Source of the DNA: Candidatus Krumholzibacteriia bacterium
Lineage (GTDB): Bacteria > Krumholzibacteriota > Krumholzibacteriia > LZORAL124-64-63
Assembly (NCBI GenBank): GCA_030590265.1
Contig: JAUUYW010000142.1
Location: 1 to 8,163, forward strand
Length of the DNA: 8,163 nt
Direction of reading: 5' to 3'
Below the pieces are notes generated by a model. It worked only from the letters and a program-made list of their open reading frames with translations. It had not been told where the DNA came from and searched no databases. This document shows, piece after piece, positions 1-6,829 of the stretch. Position 1 is the first letter of the stretch. Each line of letters opens with the position of its first letter. A program made the translations under genes and the position numbers.

Positions 1-701
1 AGGGAAAAGCCGCTGCGGCCGGGCTTTCGGGGCTCAACTGACTCAACGGGTTCAACGGAATCAACTGCCTGTGGAATCTTGTGCGAAGATCCATCCACCA
101 CCAAGGTCAGCACCAAAGAAACACCCAACAGGGCGGTCGATATAAGCAGCAACTGGTAAACACCCAAAGGTTCAATCAGTTGTCCGGTGATGAAACTGCC
201 AAATACGGCGCCGCTGCTGGAACCGAACCCCACAATGGCAAACAGTCGTTTCCCTTGATCGTTGGTGTAGATGTCGTTGGCAAAAGACCAGAACTGGGCA
301 ATCACCATCACATTAAAAATTCCCACCCAGAGATAGAAAGGAATTCCCAGGGGAACTCTGGCCAGGGCCAGAAAATAAAAGGCCACCAGGCAACCCATGA
401 AAAACAGCAATACAATGGTGATCAGTCGACGACGATTCACGGCCCCGGCCAACCGACTGTAAAGAGGCACAACACCCAGCAACAGCAACGCCTGACCGGC
501 GGCGGTGTATATCTTGGCCTCGGCTCCCCACTCCGAAAGAATGAGCGCTTCACGCACCGGTTTGATGATGTAGTAGGCCGTCAGCAGGAAAAACACATTC
601 GTCGCCAGCAGGAGCACTTTGCGCCCCTCACCGCTTTTCACAGGAGCAAAAGCTGACAGAATCCGTTCCAGAAGGCTTTTTGTGGACGACTCGGAAACCA
701 C
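1..701 (-). CDS. Npt1/Npt2 (ATP/ADP translocase)-type MFS carrier, N-terminal half, cut by window edge
   Basis: Inner-membrane carrier resembling the Npt1/Npt2 nucleotide transporter family, a branch of the MFS fold; known members exchange ATP for ADP or import nucleotides. The frame is open from a GTG at 701 to the window edge (233 codons), so the C-terminal half lies outside. Six hydrophobic segments are visible at about residues 29-47, 63-82, 92-112, 119-140, 154-172 and 180-201, the usual N-terminal six-helix bundle. They are followed by a polar linker carrying a V-[DE]-x repeat. Family-like motifs are YYIIKPVREAL (43-53), FWSFANDIYT (137-146) and QGKRLF (149-154). The start is a choice: TAA lies in frame just upstream and no ATG is available. 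An AAAGGA at 714-719 sits 12 bases away, slightly far. It follows the kinase-like gene by 27 bp, so it is probably the last visible gene of the operon. The substrate is unknown; many free-living relatives are uncharacterised. Confidence 0.8.
   Translation of the reverse strand, partial: MVSESSTKSLLERILSAFAPVKSGEGRKVLLLATNVFFLLTAYYIIKPVREALILSEWGAEAKIYTAAGQALLLLGVVPLYSRLAGAVNRRRLITIVLLFFMGCLVAFYFLALARVPLGIPFYLWVGIFNVMVIAQFWSFANDIYTNDQGKRLFAIVGFGSSSGAVFGSFITGQLIEPLGVYQLLLISTALLGVSLVLTLVVDGSSHKIPQAVDSVEPVESVEPRKPGRSGFS
30..65 (-). repeat. Four tandem 9-bp units coding a V-[DE]-x linker
   Basis: On the minus strand the units GTTGATTCC, GTTGAACCC, GTTGAGTCA and GTTGAGCCC follow each other without a break. 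Each begins with GTTGA and the period is exactly nine bases (three codons), so the reading frame is kept. They encode VDS-VEP-VES-VEP, an acidic linker just after the sixth membrane segment of the carrier, where MFS proteins have the loop joining their two halves. Change in copy number would lengthen or shorten the loop without a frameshift. Confidence 0.8.
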
Positions 702-728
702 TACAAAATCCCATCCTTTGCTGGAAAA

Positions 729-2435
729 TTACCGGTCAACAGCAACCAGACGACCGGAGGCTGGAGCAAGATAGGCCGTGGTGGAGGAACTCCAACCCCG
801 GCCCCGATTCACCTGGCACTCCATGGCCAAAAATTCATGATCCGAGGTGGTCGGCGGGGCCGCTTTCAAGGGAATTTCCGTGGCGAAAGACTCGGTCCAT
901 TCGCTCCACTCTTCAGTTTCCCGGTTTTCGTTCACTGCCGCCAACCGGTAGCGATATTGAACCCCGTCACCCTCCATGAACCCCCTGGTCACAGCCAGGT
1001 CTGTGTAGTGCACGGTTTTTCCAGCCGGCTGGAAAAAGTCCAGGGGCGGCACTTCGGAAAACCAATAGCGCACGATTTTTTCCTGACGCCCGCGCAGGGT
1101 ATTCACCAGATAGTCCACTGCCTTTGGGTCCTGATAGTTTCCCTGCAAAACCATGGCCCTGATTTGATCCACCGTAAAGGCGGACAAAATTTTGGCTGCC
1201 CAATAGCCGTCGGCCGCGGTCAGCTCGGCCATGCCGCTGTGAGGAATGTCCGGTTTCCATTTTTCCGGCTCAAAAGTTTCGACATCCAGCATCCCGACCT
1301 CGGACAATCCTTCCGGGCGCTCCAGATAGACCCAGGCATCTTCATGGAATCCCAGGGCCAGAGTCCGCCCCAGCATTGGAGTCAGATCAAACCCGAATTC
1401 ATACCCGAATCGCTTGACCGGATCAGACCCAAAAGCCCCCAAGGTGCTGGCAAAGTCAATCAAATGGTGTTTGACGTAGCCTTGACCCGGCACCCCCACA
1501 TACATATCCAGGGTGTTGTGCATCTTGGTATCAAAATGATTAACCCAGGCACCAAAAACCTTAACTCCGCGCAATTCCCGACGGTCCTGGTGCTTGATGG
1601 TGTCGTTGGGATCATCCTTGCGCAGATCCTGGTCGTTGAAAGGTCCCAGAGGTTTGCCGGACAGATATTTGCTGGCCAGGGCGTGATATTGCCCATCAAA
1701 AATGCTGTTGGTGGCCTGCAACACCGAATCCAGGTTGGCCTCGGTCATGGGCACTTCACCCACCCGCGGAAGCTTCATCACCGCACCTTCTCCCACCTCA
1801 AGGTCTTCCAGATCGAAGACCACTACCCGGTCAATGGGTACGTTGAATCCGATGGCGTGAAAAATGAGATTGCTCACCACGCCACTGCGAATGGTCATGC
1901 CCGGATGGTTGGGAGGATCGAATTTCAGCAACCACACATCATCACGGCCATCACGGATGCGGAAGCCCGGCGTGACCCCCGCAGTTTTGGCACCGATGAT
2001 GACCCAGGGCTTGGAGCGATCCGGTCCTTCGGCCTGTCCTGGGCCTTTGGCCACATCCGCATCATCCATGGGGAACAAACCGATGCGGTTGGTGAACCAG
2101 GTGGAATTGATGACTTCGTCCAGGCTGTTCACATTGGGCGCCCGACGCCCGGTGTAGCCGCTGCCTATTTTTCGTCCCAACCGGCCAGGATGAAAAAATC
2201 GTGAGAATGGCCGGGAAATAAAGGACTCCAGGGAATAGGGTACCAGGCCAGGTTCAGCAAATTCCGGCACGGGAATGGGTTGGTTGTCATCGGCATACCA
2301 AACCACCGGAGCATCTTTGAGAGGAGCGCGATCAGCGGCCTGCAAAGAGCCGACACCCATCATCATCAGGATCAAAACAACCGGCACCAGTGGCCGGAGG
2401 TTGATGTTATGGCCGCCTGGATGGATCCTTGCCAT
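729..2435 (-). CDS. Secreted protein with protein-kinase-like (HipA/PI-kinase-like) motifs
   Basis: A 568-residue exported protein of unproven function. Residues 1-34 form a signal peptide: basic start, hydrophobic core around 15-30, and likely cleavage after SLQA or SLQAA. Motifs of a kinase fold follow in order. VWLLKF has a lysine at 171, like the ATP-binding lysine strand. NHFDTKMHN (299-307), with D302 and N307, resembles a catalytic loop of the D-x-K/H-x-x-N type. HLIDFAS (324-330), with D327, resembles the metal-binding DF motif of HipA or PI-kinases. A stretch at 227-300 (VPMTEANLD, LGPFNDQDLRKDDPND, RRELRGVKVF) looks like the conserved middle of an uncharacterised bacterial family I recall only as hypothetical. 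The tail (about 480-568) is beta-rich and could be a fibronectin-III-like module. The ATG start is well supported by AAGGAG eight bases upstream. It overlaps the Omp85-like gene by 29 bp. Kinase activity is inference. Confidence 0.85.
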   Translation of the reverse strand: MARIHPGGHNINLRPLVPVVLILMMMGVGSLQAADRAPLKDAPVVWYADDNQPIPVPEFAEPGLVPYSLESFISRPFSRFFHPGRLGRKIGSGYTGRRAPNVNSLDEVINSTWFTNRIGLFPMDDADVAKGPGQAEGPDRSKPWVIIGAKTAGVTPGFRIRDGRDDVWLLKFDPPNHPGMTIRSGVVSNLIFHAIGFNVPIDRVVVFDLEDLEVGEGAVMKLPRVGEVPMTEANLDSVLQATNSIFDGQYHALASKYLSGKPLGPFNDQDLRKDDPNDTIKHQDRRELRGVKVFGAWVNHFDTKMHNTLDMYVGVPGQGYVKHHLIDFASTLGAFGSDPVKRFGYEFGFDLTPMLGRTLALGFHEDAWVYLERPEGLSEVGMLDVETFEPEKWKPDIPHSGMAELTAADGYWAAKILSAFTVDQIRAMVLQGNYQDPKAVDYLVNTLRGRQEKIVRYWFSEVPPLDFFQPAGKTVHYTDLAVTRGFMEGDGVQYRYRLAAVNENRETEEWSEWTESFATEIPLKAAPPTTSDHEFLAMECQVNRGRGWSSSTTAYLAPASGRLVAVDR

Positions 2436-3822
2436 ACAACAAACTCCTTCCGTGATGTTGGAAGTTTTGACTGAAGGTCAGTGTTACTACGGTCTCTTCG
2501 TCGCTGAAGCCCAGTTCGAATCGCCCCACAAAATCCCCATCGCCATCGATGAAACGGATGCCGAAACCGCCGGTGTAGCTCAGGTGATTGAAGGCGATTT
2601 CTTTGGTGCGATTGTAAACCTGACCCATGTCCGTGAAAATATAGGAATCCATTCCCAACCCGTCGCGCCCCTTGGCCACCCACAGGGGCCAGCGGTACTC
2701 GGCGCTCATTCCAAAACTCCCCAGATCGTAGAAACGCAGATCGCTGTACCCGCGCAAATTGTTGGGGTGATACATGGTGGACATGCGGGACAGGGGAATT
2801 TCACCGGTGCCCAGATTTTGCAGGCGGCTAAAAAAACCTCGCAGAGCCAGGGTCCGCTGGGTGAACCAAAGGGGAATGAAATGCTGAGCATCGAAAGCAT
2901 ACGTCAAATACGAGAGGTCTAAATTATCCGAACCGGCAAACCAACTCAAACTGGCCTTCTGAAACCCATGATCCTGCGGACGACCCGTCCCCTTGGTGGC
3001 GTCCCGGATGAATCCCAATCTCAAGGTCCAGCCATTGGATTCCCCCGGGAACCCATAGGGCAGATCATCGGCGTGGATGATTCCCAAACCACGGTGAACC
3101 TCGAATCCCGATTCCCGTGCCTCCACATTGGAAAAATAGGTCCGCATTTCCACTCTGAGGTTGTTCCCCAGAGCACGATCAACTTCTGCTCCATACCATT
3201 GGGAAATCCGATTATAAAAGGACTCATCCCCTTCGGTGGACTGATAACCCAACCCATAATATTTGGTCAGAGGCAATTCCGCGGTTCCGGCTCCCAACTG
3301 CAAACCCCAAGCTTCATTGAGATGGAAATAGAAGCCTCCCGCCAGATGGTGGGCATGCCTGGTGGATGACGAAACCGTCACATAAGCCATGTTTCCCGGA
3401 CCAAAAAAATCAGGGCGCCGCAAATTCAACCCCAGAGAGATCCCCTCCAGTCCGGATATGGCGCCTTCTGGCAGCAGATAAGTTCCGTAGGGCAGGGGCA
3501 AACCCGCGTGTTCTGCGGGTGGCATATTGAACACTCCCCAGCGATCCAGGGCCTTGATGGATTCCTGGCCGACCACATCCACAATCCTGAAGGGGATGCC
3601 CAGAATATTGTAGGGAACCAAGGCCGCCCTTTCCCAACCGGAACGGGGCTGGTCACTGAAGTGGGCCGTGGTCGAGTCGTTGCGGGCAGGCAGTTCACCC
3701 CAATGACTTGAAGCAACTGGAAGAGAATCGGCATCTGCAGAGACAGAATGGCTCAGGTCGGATTGGGTCCACCCAAACACCGGCAACATCATCAAAACGG
3801 TTGTCAGGAAAAACCGAGTCAT
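2407..3822 (-). CDS. Omp85/BamA-TamA-like outer-membrane beta-barrel protein, no POTRA domains
   Basis: A 471-residue outer-membrane barrel of the bacterial surface antigen (D15/Omp85) type. A signal peptide covers about residues 1-19 (MTRFFLTTVL...WTQ). A short low-complexity polar stretch follows (20-60), and alternating barrel strands run from about 125 to the end. Omp85 hallmarks are NNLRGYSDLRFYD (354-366), whose LRGY matches the conserved loop-6 R-G-Y motif, then YIFTDMGQVYN (394-404), GGFGIRF (418-424) and a last strand VTLTFSQNF (446-454). Only about 100 residues lie between the signal peptide and the barrel, too few for the POTRA array of BamA or TamA. Known Omp85 proteins insert or export proteins, but POTRA-less ones have varied or unknown roles. 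I chose the ATG at 3822 because it overlaps the upstream stop as ATGA and begins a clean signal peptide. A GTG at 3861 would add 13 residues before it. Confidence 0.85.
   Translation of the reverse strand: MTRFFLTTVLMMLPVFGWTQSDLSHSVSADADSLPVASSHWGELPARNDSTTAHFSDQPRSGWERAALVPYNILGIPFRIVDVVGQESIKALDRWGVFNMPPAEHAGLPLPYGTYLLPEGAISGLEGISLGLNLRRPDFFGPGNMAYVTVSSSTRHAHHLAGGFYFHLNEAWGLQLGAGTAELPLTKYYGLGYQSTEGDESFYNRISQWYGAEVDRALGNNLRVEMRTYFSNVEARESGFEVHRGLGIIHADDLPYGFPGESNGWTLRLGFIRDATKGTGRPQDHGFQKASLSWFAGSDNLDLSYLTYAFDAQHFIPLWFTQRTLALRGFFSRLQNLGTGEIPLSRMSTMYHPNNLRGYSDLRFYDLGSFGMSAEYRWPLWVAKGRDGLGMDSYIFTDMGQVYNRTKEIAFNHLSYTGGFGIRFIDGDGDFVGRFELGFSDEETVVTLTFSQNFQHHGRSLLYGKDPSRRP
2444..2449 (-). promoter_or_regulatory. 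Strong ribosome binding site for the kinase-like gene
   Basis: Minus-strand AAGGAG lies eight bases before the ATG at 2435. It sits inside the coding end of the Omp85-like gene and fixes the start of the overlapping downstream gene. Confidence 0.75.
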
Positions 3823-4451
3823 CCTTGAATTCGCCGTCCAAACTGGAATCGCCTGCGCCACCAGGCGTCGTTCAGGCTGTCATAACGCACCGGGCTGTAG
3901 CGCCGCGGTGCATGAATGAAGCGGGATTTTCCGATGTAGATTCCCACATGATTGATCACCTTACCCGAGGTGATGAAAAATACAAGATCTCCCGGCTGCA
4001 AATCGTTTTTGGCGACTTCCTGGCCGTACTTGGCCTGATCCCGAGAGACCCTAGGCAGGGAAACATCCAACGCTCCATAAATGTAGAACACCAATCCACT
4101 GCAATCGAATTTTTCCGGTCCCTGGGCGCCCCATTGGTATGGTTTGTCCAACTGTTCCTGGGCCATGGTGGCTGCCTTTAGACCCAAAAGGAGATTGGCC
4201 GTGGGGGTTCCCTGGTGTTCACTGCCCATTCTTCCGCGGGCCTGGGGTGAAGGCAGAGAAAGATCCGAATCGCCTTGCGCAGGGGCGGGAGCTTGGGAAG
4301 CCTTCTCGGGAGAATCGGTTGGACCTGGGTCAGAGTGGCCCCGCACCACTCTTTTGGGAGCACAGGCTGACAAGGCCATCGCCATCAACACTGCCATCAG
4401 CAGTGCCACCGGCCATGACCAAGAAATCAACCCGTCGCTGCGGGCAATCAT
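3819..4451 (-). CDS. NlpC/P60-family lipoprotein cell-wall endopeptidase
   Basis: A peptidoglycan hydrolase of the NlpC/P60 cysteine peptidase family, whose members usually cut D-gamma-glutamyl-diaminopimelate bonds in stem peptides. It is an envelope-anchored lipoprotein. With the ATG at 4451 the protein has 210 residues: hydrophobic signal 14-26, lipobox LSAC with the lipidated cysteine at 30, a Pro/Ser/Gly-rich spacer (about 31-90), then the catalytic domain. The triad is visible as FDCSGL (Cys117), NHVGIYIG (His168) and FIHAPR (His180). An in-frame ATG at 4505 would give 228 residues and a long 48-residue leader; it also leaves only 17 bp to the divergent gene. Neither start has a good ribosome site, so the choice is tentative. 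Its TGA overlaps the ATG of the Omp85-like gene, so the two are translationally coupled, and it is probably the first gene of the operon. Confidence 0.88.
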   Translation of the reverse strand: MIARSDGLISWSWPVALLMAVLMAMALSACAPKRVVRGHSDPGPTDSPEKASQAPAPAQGDSDLSLPSPQARGRMGSEHQGTPTANLLLGLKAATMAQEQLDKPYQWGAQGPEKFDCSGLVFYIYGALDVSLPRVSRDQAKYGQEVAKNDLQPGDLVFFITSGKVINHVGIYIGKSRFIHAPRRYSPVRYDSLNDAWWRRRFQFGRRIQG

Positions 4452-4522
4452 TCTGCTGCAAAGTCCCGAAATATCCAACTTTCCTTTCGCATATATGCCG
4501 ATCATGCTAGTTTACAGCCACT
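4452..4522. promoter_or_regulatory. Divergent start region with a 10-bp palindrome
   Basis: This short region separates the NlpC/P60 lipoprotein (minus) from the RlmD-like gene (plus), so both promoters must lie here or just inside the genes. The perfect palindrome GCATATATGC at 4489-4498 is AT-rich in its centre and could give a -10-like element in either direction or bind a dimeric regulator. I found no convincing -35 box for either side. If the lipoprotein starts at 4505 instead, the palindrome is within its coding sequence. Confidence 0.3.
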
Positions 4523-5857
4523 ATGAGCGAAAACAACCCCCAGGGGAACTCCGGCACTCCCGCCAAAGCGGTTGAAGTGCGCATCGAAAAAATTCTGAAC
4601 CAGGGTGATGGCCTGGGACGATACGAAGGCCAAGCGGTTTTTGTGCCTCTGAGTGCACCCGGTGATTTGGTTCGTGCCAACATCATCAAGCAGGGCCGCG
4701 GCTTTGTCCAGACTACCCTGAGCGAAGTGCTCGAGGCGGGTCCCCAGCGCCGGGAAGCTCCCTGTGCCCATTATGGGGATTGTGGTGGCTGCAACCTTCA
4801 GCACCTCAACCCCGAAGGCCAGCGCCAGGCCAAGGCCGACATCGTTTTGGAATGCTTCAGCCGGCTGGGCAAGCTCGATGTCTCCGAATTCCTGTCCGGC
4901 CCCGAGGCGGTGGGTGAAGACCTGGGTTATCGCAATCGCATTCGGGTTTTTGCCAACAATGCCGGTCACTACGGTTTGATGCGCCGTGGCTCCCACGATG
5001 TGGTGGCCCTCGATTCCTGTCCCCTGCTGCCTGATCAATTCAACACCGACATTTTGCCCTGGTTGCGCATGATGCCCCCAGTGGAGCAAATGATCATTCG
5101 CCTGGATGGCAAGGGCGGCTGGCTGCTCTCCATGTTTGGACCTTCCCAGCGCATGCGGATGATGAAAAAAATCGTATCGGCCCTGCCGGACAAGGAAAGT
5201 CCGGCCCCTGGCTGTGTGGGCCTGATGTACAACAACCGCCTCATGTGGGGCAAAGATTTTCTCATCAACGAAGTGGCCGGGCACAAGTTCCGCGTCAGCA
5301 GCCAGAGTTTCTTTCAGGGCAATCTGGCCGTAACCCAGGAGGCGGTGGACCTGGTTCGCCAATGGCTCCAGGAAATTGCCACCGATGGAAAACTGGGACC
5401 TCTGTTGGGCGACCTCTACTGCGGTGTCGGGCTGTTCAGCCTCACTTTGGCGGATCTTTTTGCCAAAGTTGTGGCCATCGACAACAATCCCCATGGTATT
5501 CGGGATGCTGAAAACAATGTTCGTCGCGATGCCGCCACCAAAGACAAGGTGCAAGTGATCAAGGGCGATCTGGGTAAGGTTTTGGCCGACCCCCAGGTGG
5601 CTTCCGCCAATGAATGGCAATCGGCCTGTTGCGTGGTTGACCCCCCGCGCATTGGTCTGGAAAAAGAAGGCGTGAAGGGTTTGCTGAACCTGGCACCCCG
5701 TCACCTTGTCTATATGAGTTGCGACCCGGCAACCATGGCCAGGGACACGGCGGCCCTTGTTGAAGGCGGTTACAAAATCCGGAATTTGAAAGTTTTGGAT
5801 ATGTTCCCCCAAACTTCTCATGTGGAGACGTTGGCGTTGCTCGAGATAATTGATTGA
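4523..5857 (+). CDS. rlmD: RlmD-type 23S rRNA (uracil-5-)-methyltransferase
   Basis: A 444-residue SAM-dependent RNA m5U methyltransferase of the TrmA/RlmC/RlmD family; in E. coli, RlmD methylates U1939 of 23S rRNA. Residues about 15-70 form a TRAM RNA-binding domain. Four cysteines fit the 4Fe-4S cluster of RlmD (RumA): C81, C87 and C90 in a C-x5-C-x2-C pattern, and C166. The SAM-binding part shows LGDLYCGVGLFSL (295-307), VVAIDNN (316-322) and VVDPPR (371-376). The nucleophile is C400 in YMSCDP, and the basic glutamate is E435 in SHVETLALL. The length is close to E. coli RlmD (about 433). No Shine-Dalgarno sequence precedes the ATG. It is followed directly by the TrmJ-like gene, with which it probably forms an operon. 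The exact target (U1939 or U747) cannot be told from sequence alone; TrmA is less likely because it lacks the cluster. Confidence 0.92.
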   Translation: MSENNPQGNSGTPAKAVEVRIEKILNQGDGLGRYEGQAVFVPLSAPGDLVRANIIKQGRGFVQTTLSEVLEAGPQRREAPCAHYGDCGGCNLQHLNPEGQRQAKADIVLECFSRLGKLDVSEFLSGPEAVGEDLGYRNRIRVFANNAGHYGLMRRGSHDVVALDSCPLLPDQFNTDILPWLRMMPPVEQMIIRLDGKGGWLLSMFGPSQRMRMMKKIVSALPDKESPAPGCVGLMYNNRLMWGKDFLINEVAGHKFRVSSQSFFQGNLAVTQEAVDLVRQWLQEIATDGKLGPLLGDLYCGVGLFSLTLADLFAKVVAIDNNPHGIRDAENNVRRDAATKDKVQVIKGDLGKVLADPQVASANEWQSACCVVDPPRIGLEKEGVKGLLNLAPRHLVYMSCDPATMARDTAALVEGGYKIRNLKVLDMFPQTSHVETLALLEIID

Positions 5858-5860
5858 TGT

Positions 5861-5864
5861 GGAG
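5861..5864 (+). promoter_or_regulatory. Ribosome binding site favouring the GTG start of the TrmJ-like gene
   Basis: GGAG lies nine bases before the GTG at 5874, a normal spacing. The more upstream in-frame TTG (5850) and GTG (5859) lack a comparable site. Confidence 0.5.
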
Positions 5865-5873
5865 AATATTACC

Positions 5874-6776
5874 GTGGACGAAATTGTTTCTGAAACCATC
5901 GCCGATTCCCTGGGCCTGCCGAACCTGGACAACATCGTCGTCATATTGAGTCGCACCACCGAACCCATGAACATTGGCGCCACCTGCCGCGCCATGAAGA
6001 CCATGGGTCTCAAAAACCTGCGTCTCATCTCACCGTTGAACCCCAAAGGGCGCACTGCTCGTGCCTTGGCCCACGGTTCGGAAGATATTCTCGACAACGC
6101 CCTGGTGGTCGAAGACCTGATGGACGCCATCAGCGACTGCTCGGTGGTCATCGGCACCACGGCCCGGGTTCGGCAATTGCGCAAGGCCAACCATCTGCCC
6201 CCTGATTCGGCGGCCCAGCACATTGTGGAGCACAGCCGAGGTGGCAAAGTGGCCATCCTTTTCGGGACCGAACGGTCGGGGCTGACCAATGACGAAGTGG
6301 ACATCTGTCGTTATCTCACTTCGGTGGATACCGCGCCGGAGCACGGATCGCTGAACCTGGCCCAGGCGGTGATGCTTTACGGATGGGAAATCCGCAAGGC
6401 CTGGAGCGAGGTGCTGAAGGCGGAAGAAGAAAAATCCCAACCGAAACACCCATCCACCGGCTCGCAACCCGCACCCGGCAATGTCAGGCGCCCCGAAATG
6501 CGTGTCCGTCATCCGCACCGCGGCACCCGTCTGCCAACTCAATTGGAATTGAACAACATGTACGGGCACATCGCCACCGTCATGGGTGAAGTGGGCTACA
6601 GTGATGCAGAGAAACTCAAGTTCATGACCTACTTGCGGCAACTGCACATGCGCGCCGGCATTGTGAACTGGGAGACACACATCTATCACATTTTCTGCCG
6701 CAAAATTCTGCGGCGTCTTGGTGTTCCCAAATTTGAAGGAGTGGATGACAGCCTGGATAGTGGTCTGGATGAATAA
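5874..6776 (+). CDS. trmJ: TrmJ-type SPOUT RNA 2'-O-methyltransferase
   Basis: A SpoU/TrmH-family methyltransferase most like TrmJ, which in E. coli methylates the ribose of nucleotide 32 in the tRNA anticodon loop. With the GTG at 5874 it has 300 residues. The three SPOUT motifs are clear: MNIGATCRAMKTMG (about 32-45) with the RNA-binding asparagine and arginine, ILFGTERSGL (about 130-139), and GSLNLAQAV (about 159-167), which form the knotted SAM pocket. A linker rich in Pro, Ser and Arg (about 190-225) leads to a helical C-terminal domain (LELNNMYGHI onward) of the kind found in TrmJ. The protein is longer than E. coli TrmJ (246 residues) by an N-terminal stretch of about 20 residues, the linker and an acidic tail. 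An in-frame TTG at 5850 would overlap the rlmD stop by eight bases. It is probably co-transcribed with rlmD. The target nucleotide is inferred from the family. Confidence 0.9.
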   Translation: MDEIVSETIADSLGLPNLDNIVVILSRTTEPMNIGATCRAMKTMGLKNLRLISPLNPKGRTARALAHGSEDILDNALVVEDLMDAISDCSVVIGTTARVRQLRKANHLPPDSAAQHIVEHSRGGKVAILFGTERSGLTNDEVDICRYLTSVDTAPEHGSLNLAQAVMLYGWEIRKAWSEVLKAEEEKSQPKHPSTGSQPAPGNVRRPEMRVRHPHRGTRLPTQLELNNMYGHIATVMGEVGYSDAEKLKFMTYLRQLHMRAGIVNWETHIYHIFCRKILRRLGVPKFEGVDDSLDSGLDE

Positions 6777-6777
6777 A

Positions 6778-6802
6778 GGCCCGAGTGTTTTTCACCCGGG
6801 CC
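6778..6802. terminator. Bidirectional hairpin terminator between convergent genes
   Basis: GGCCCGAGTG at 6778-6787, a TTTTT loop, and CACCCGGGCC at 6793-6802 form a ten-position stem with one A-C mismatch. On the plus strand it is followed by GATTTTCC, a short T run. On the minus strand it is followed by TTTATTC. It starts two bases after the TrmJ stop and lies 28 bases beyond the stop of the convergent Hpt gene, so it can end both transcripts. Confidence 0.75.
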
Positions 6803-6829
6803 GATTTTCCGATTTGTTGAGTGCCTGCC

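Noticed and set aside
81..656. 191-codon plus-strand open frame
   Set aside because: The translation is a Gln/His/Arg-rich low-complexity string opposite the six membrane segments of the carrier. The minus-strand reading is clearly the real one.
837..2204. 455-codon open frame on the plus strand
   Set aside because: It is antisense to the kinase-like gene, which has a signal peptide, a strong ribosome site and family-like motifs. The plus-strand product looks like noise.
2275..2922. 215-codon plus-strand open frame
   Set aside because: It is antisense to the end of the Omp85-like gene and the start of the kinase-like gene, and has no domain or ribosome site.
3823..3861. Longer GTG start of the Omp85-like protein
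   Set aside because: It would place 13 residues before an intact signal peptide and give a 43-bp overlap. The ATG at 3822 forms a classic ATGA coupling.
4502..6304. 600-codon open frame on the minus strand
   Set aside because: It lies opposite rlmD and trmJ, both with complete family motifs. Its translation has no recognisable domain; it is a by-product of codon bias.
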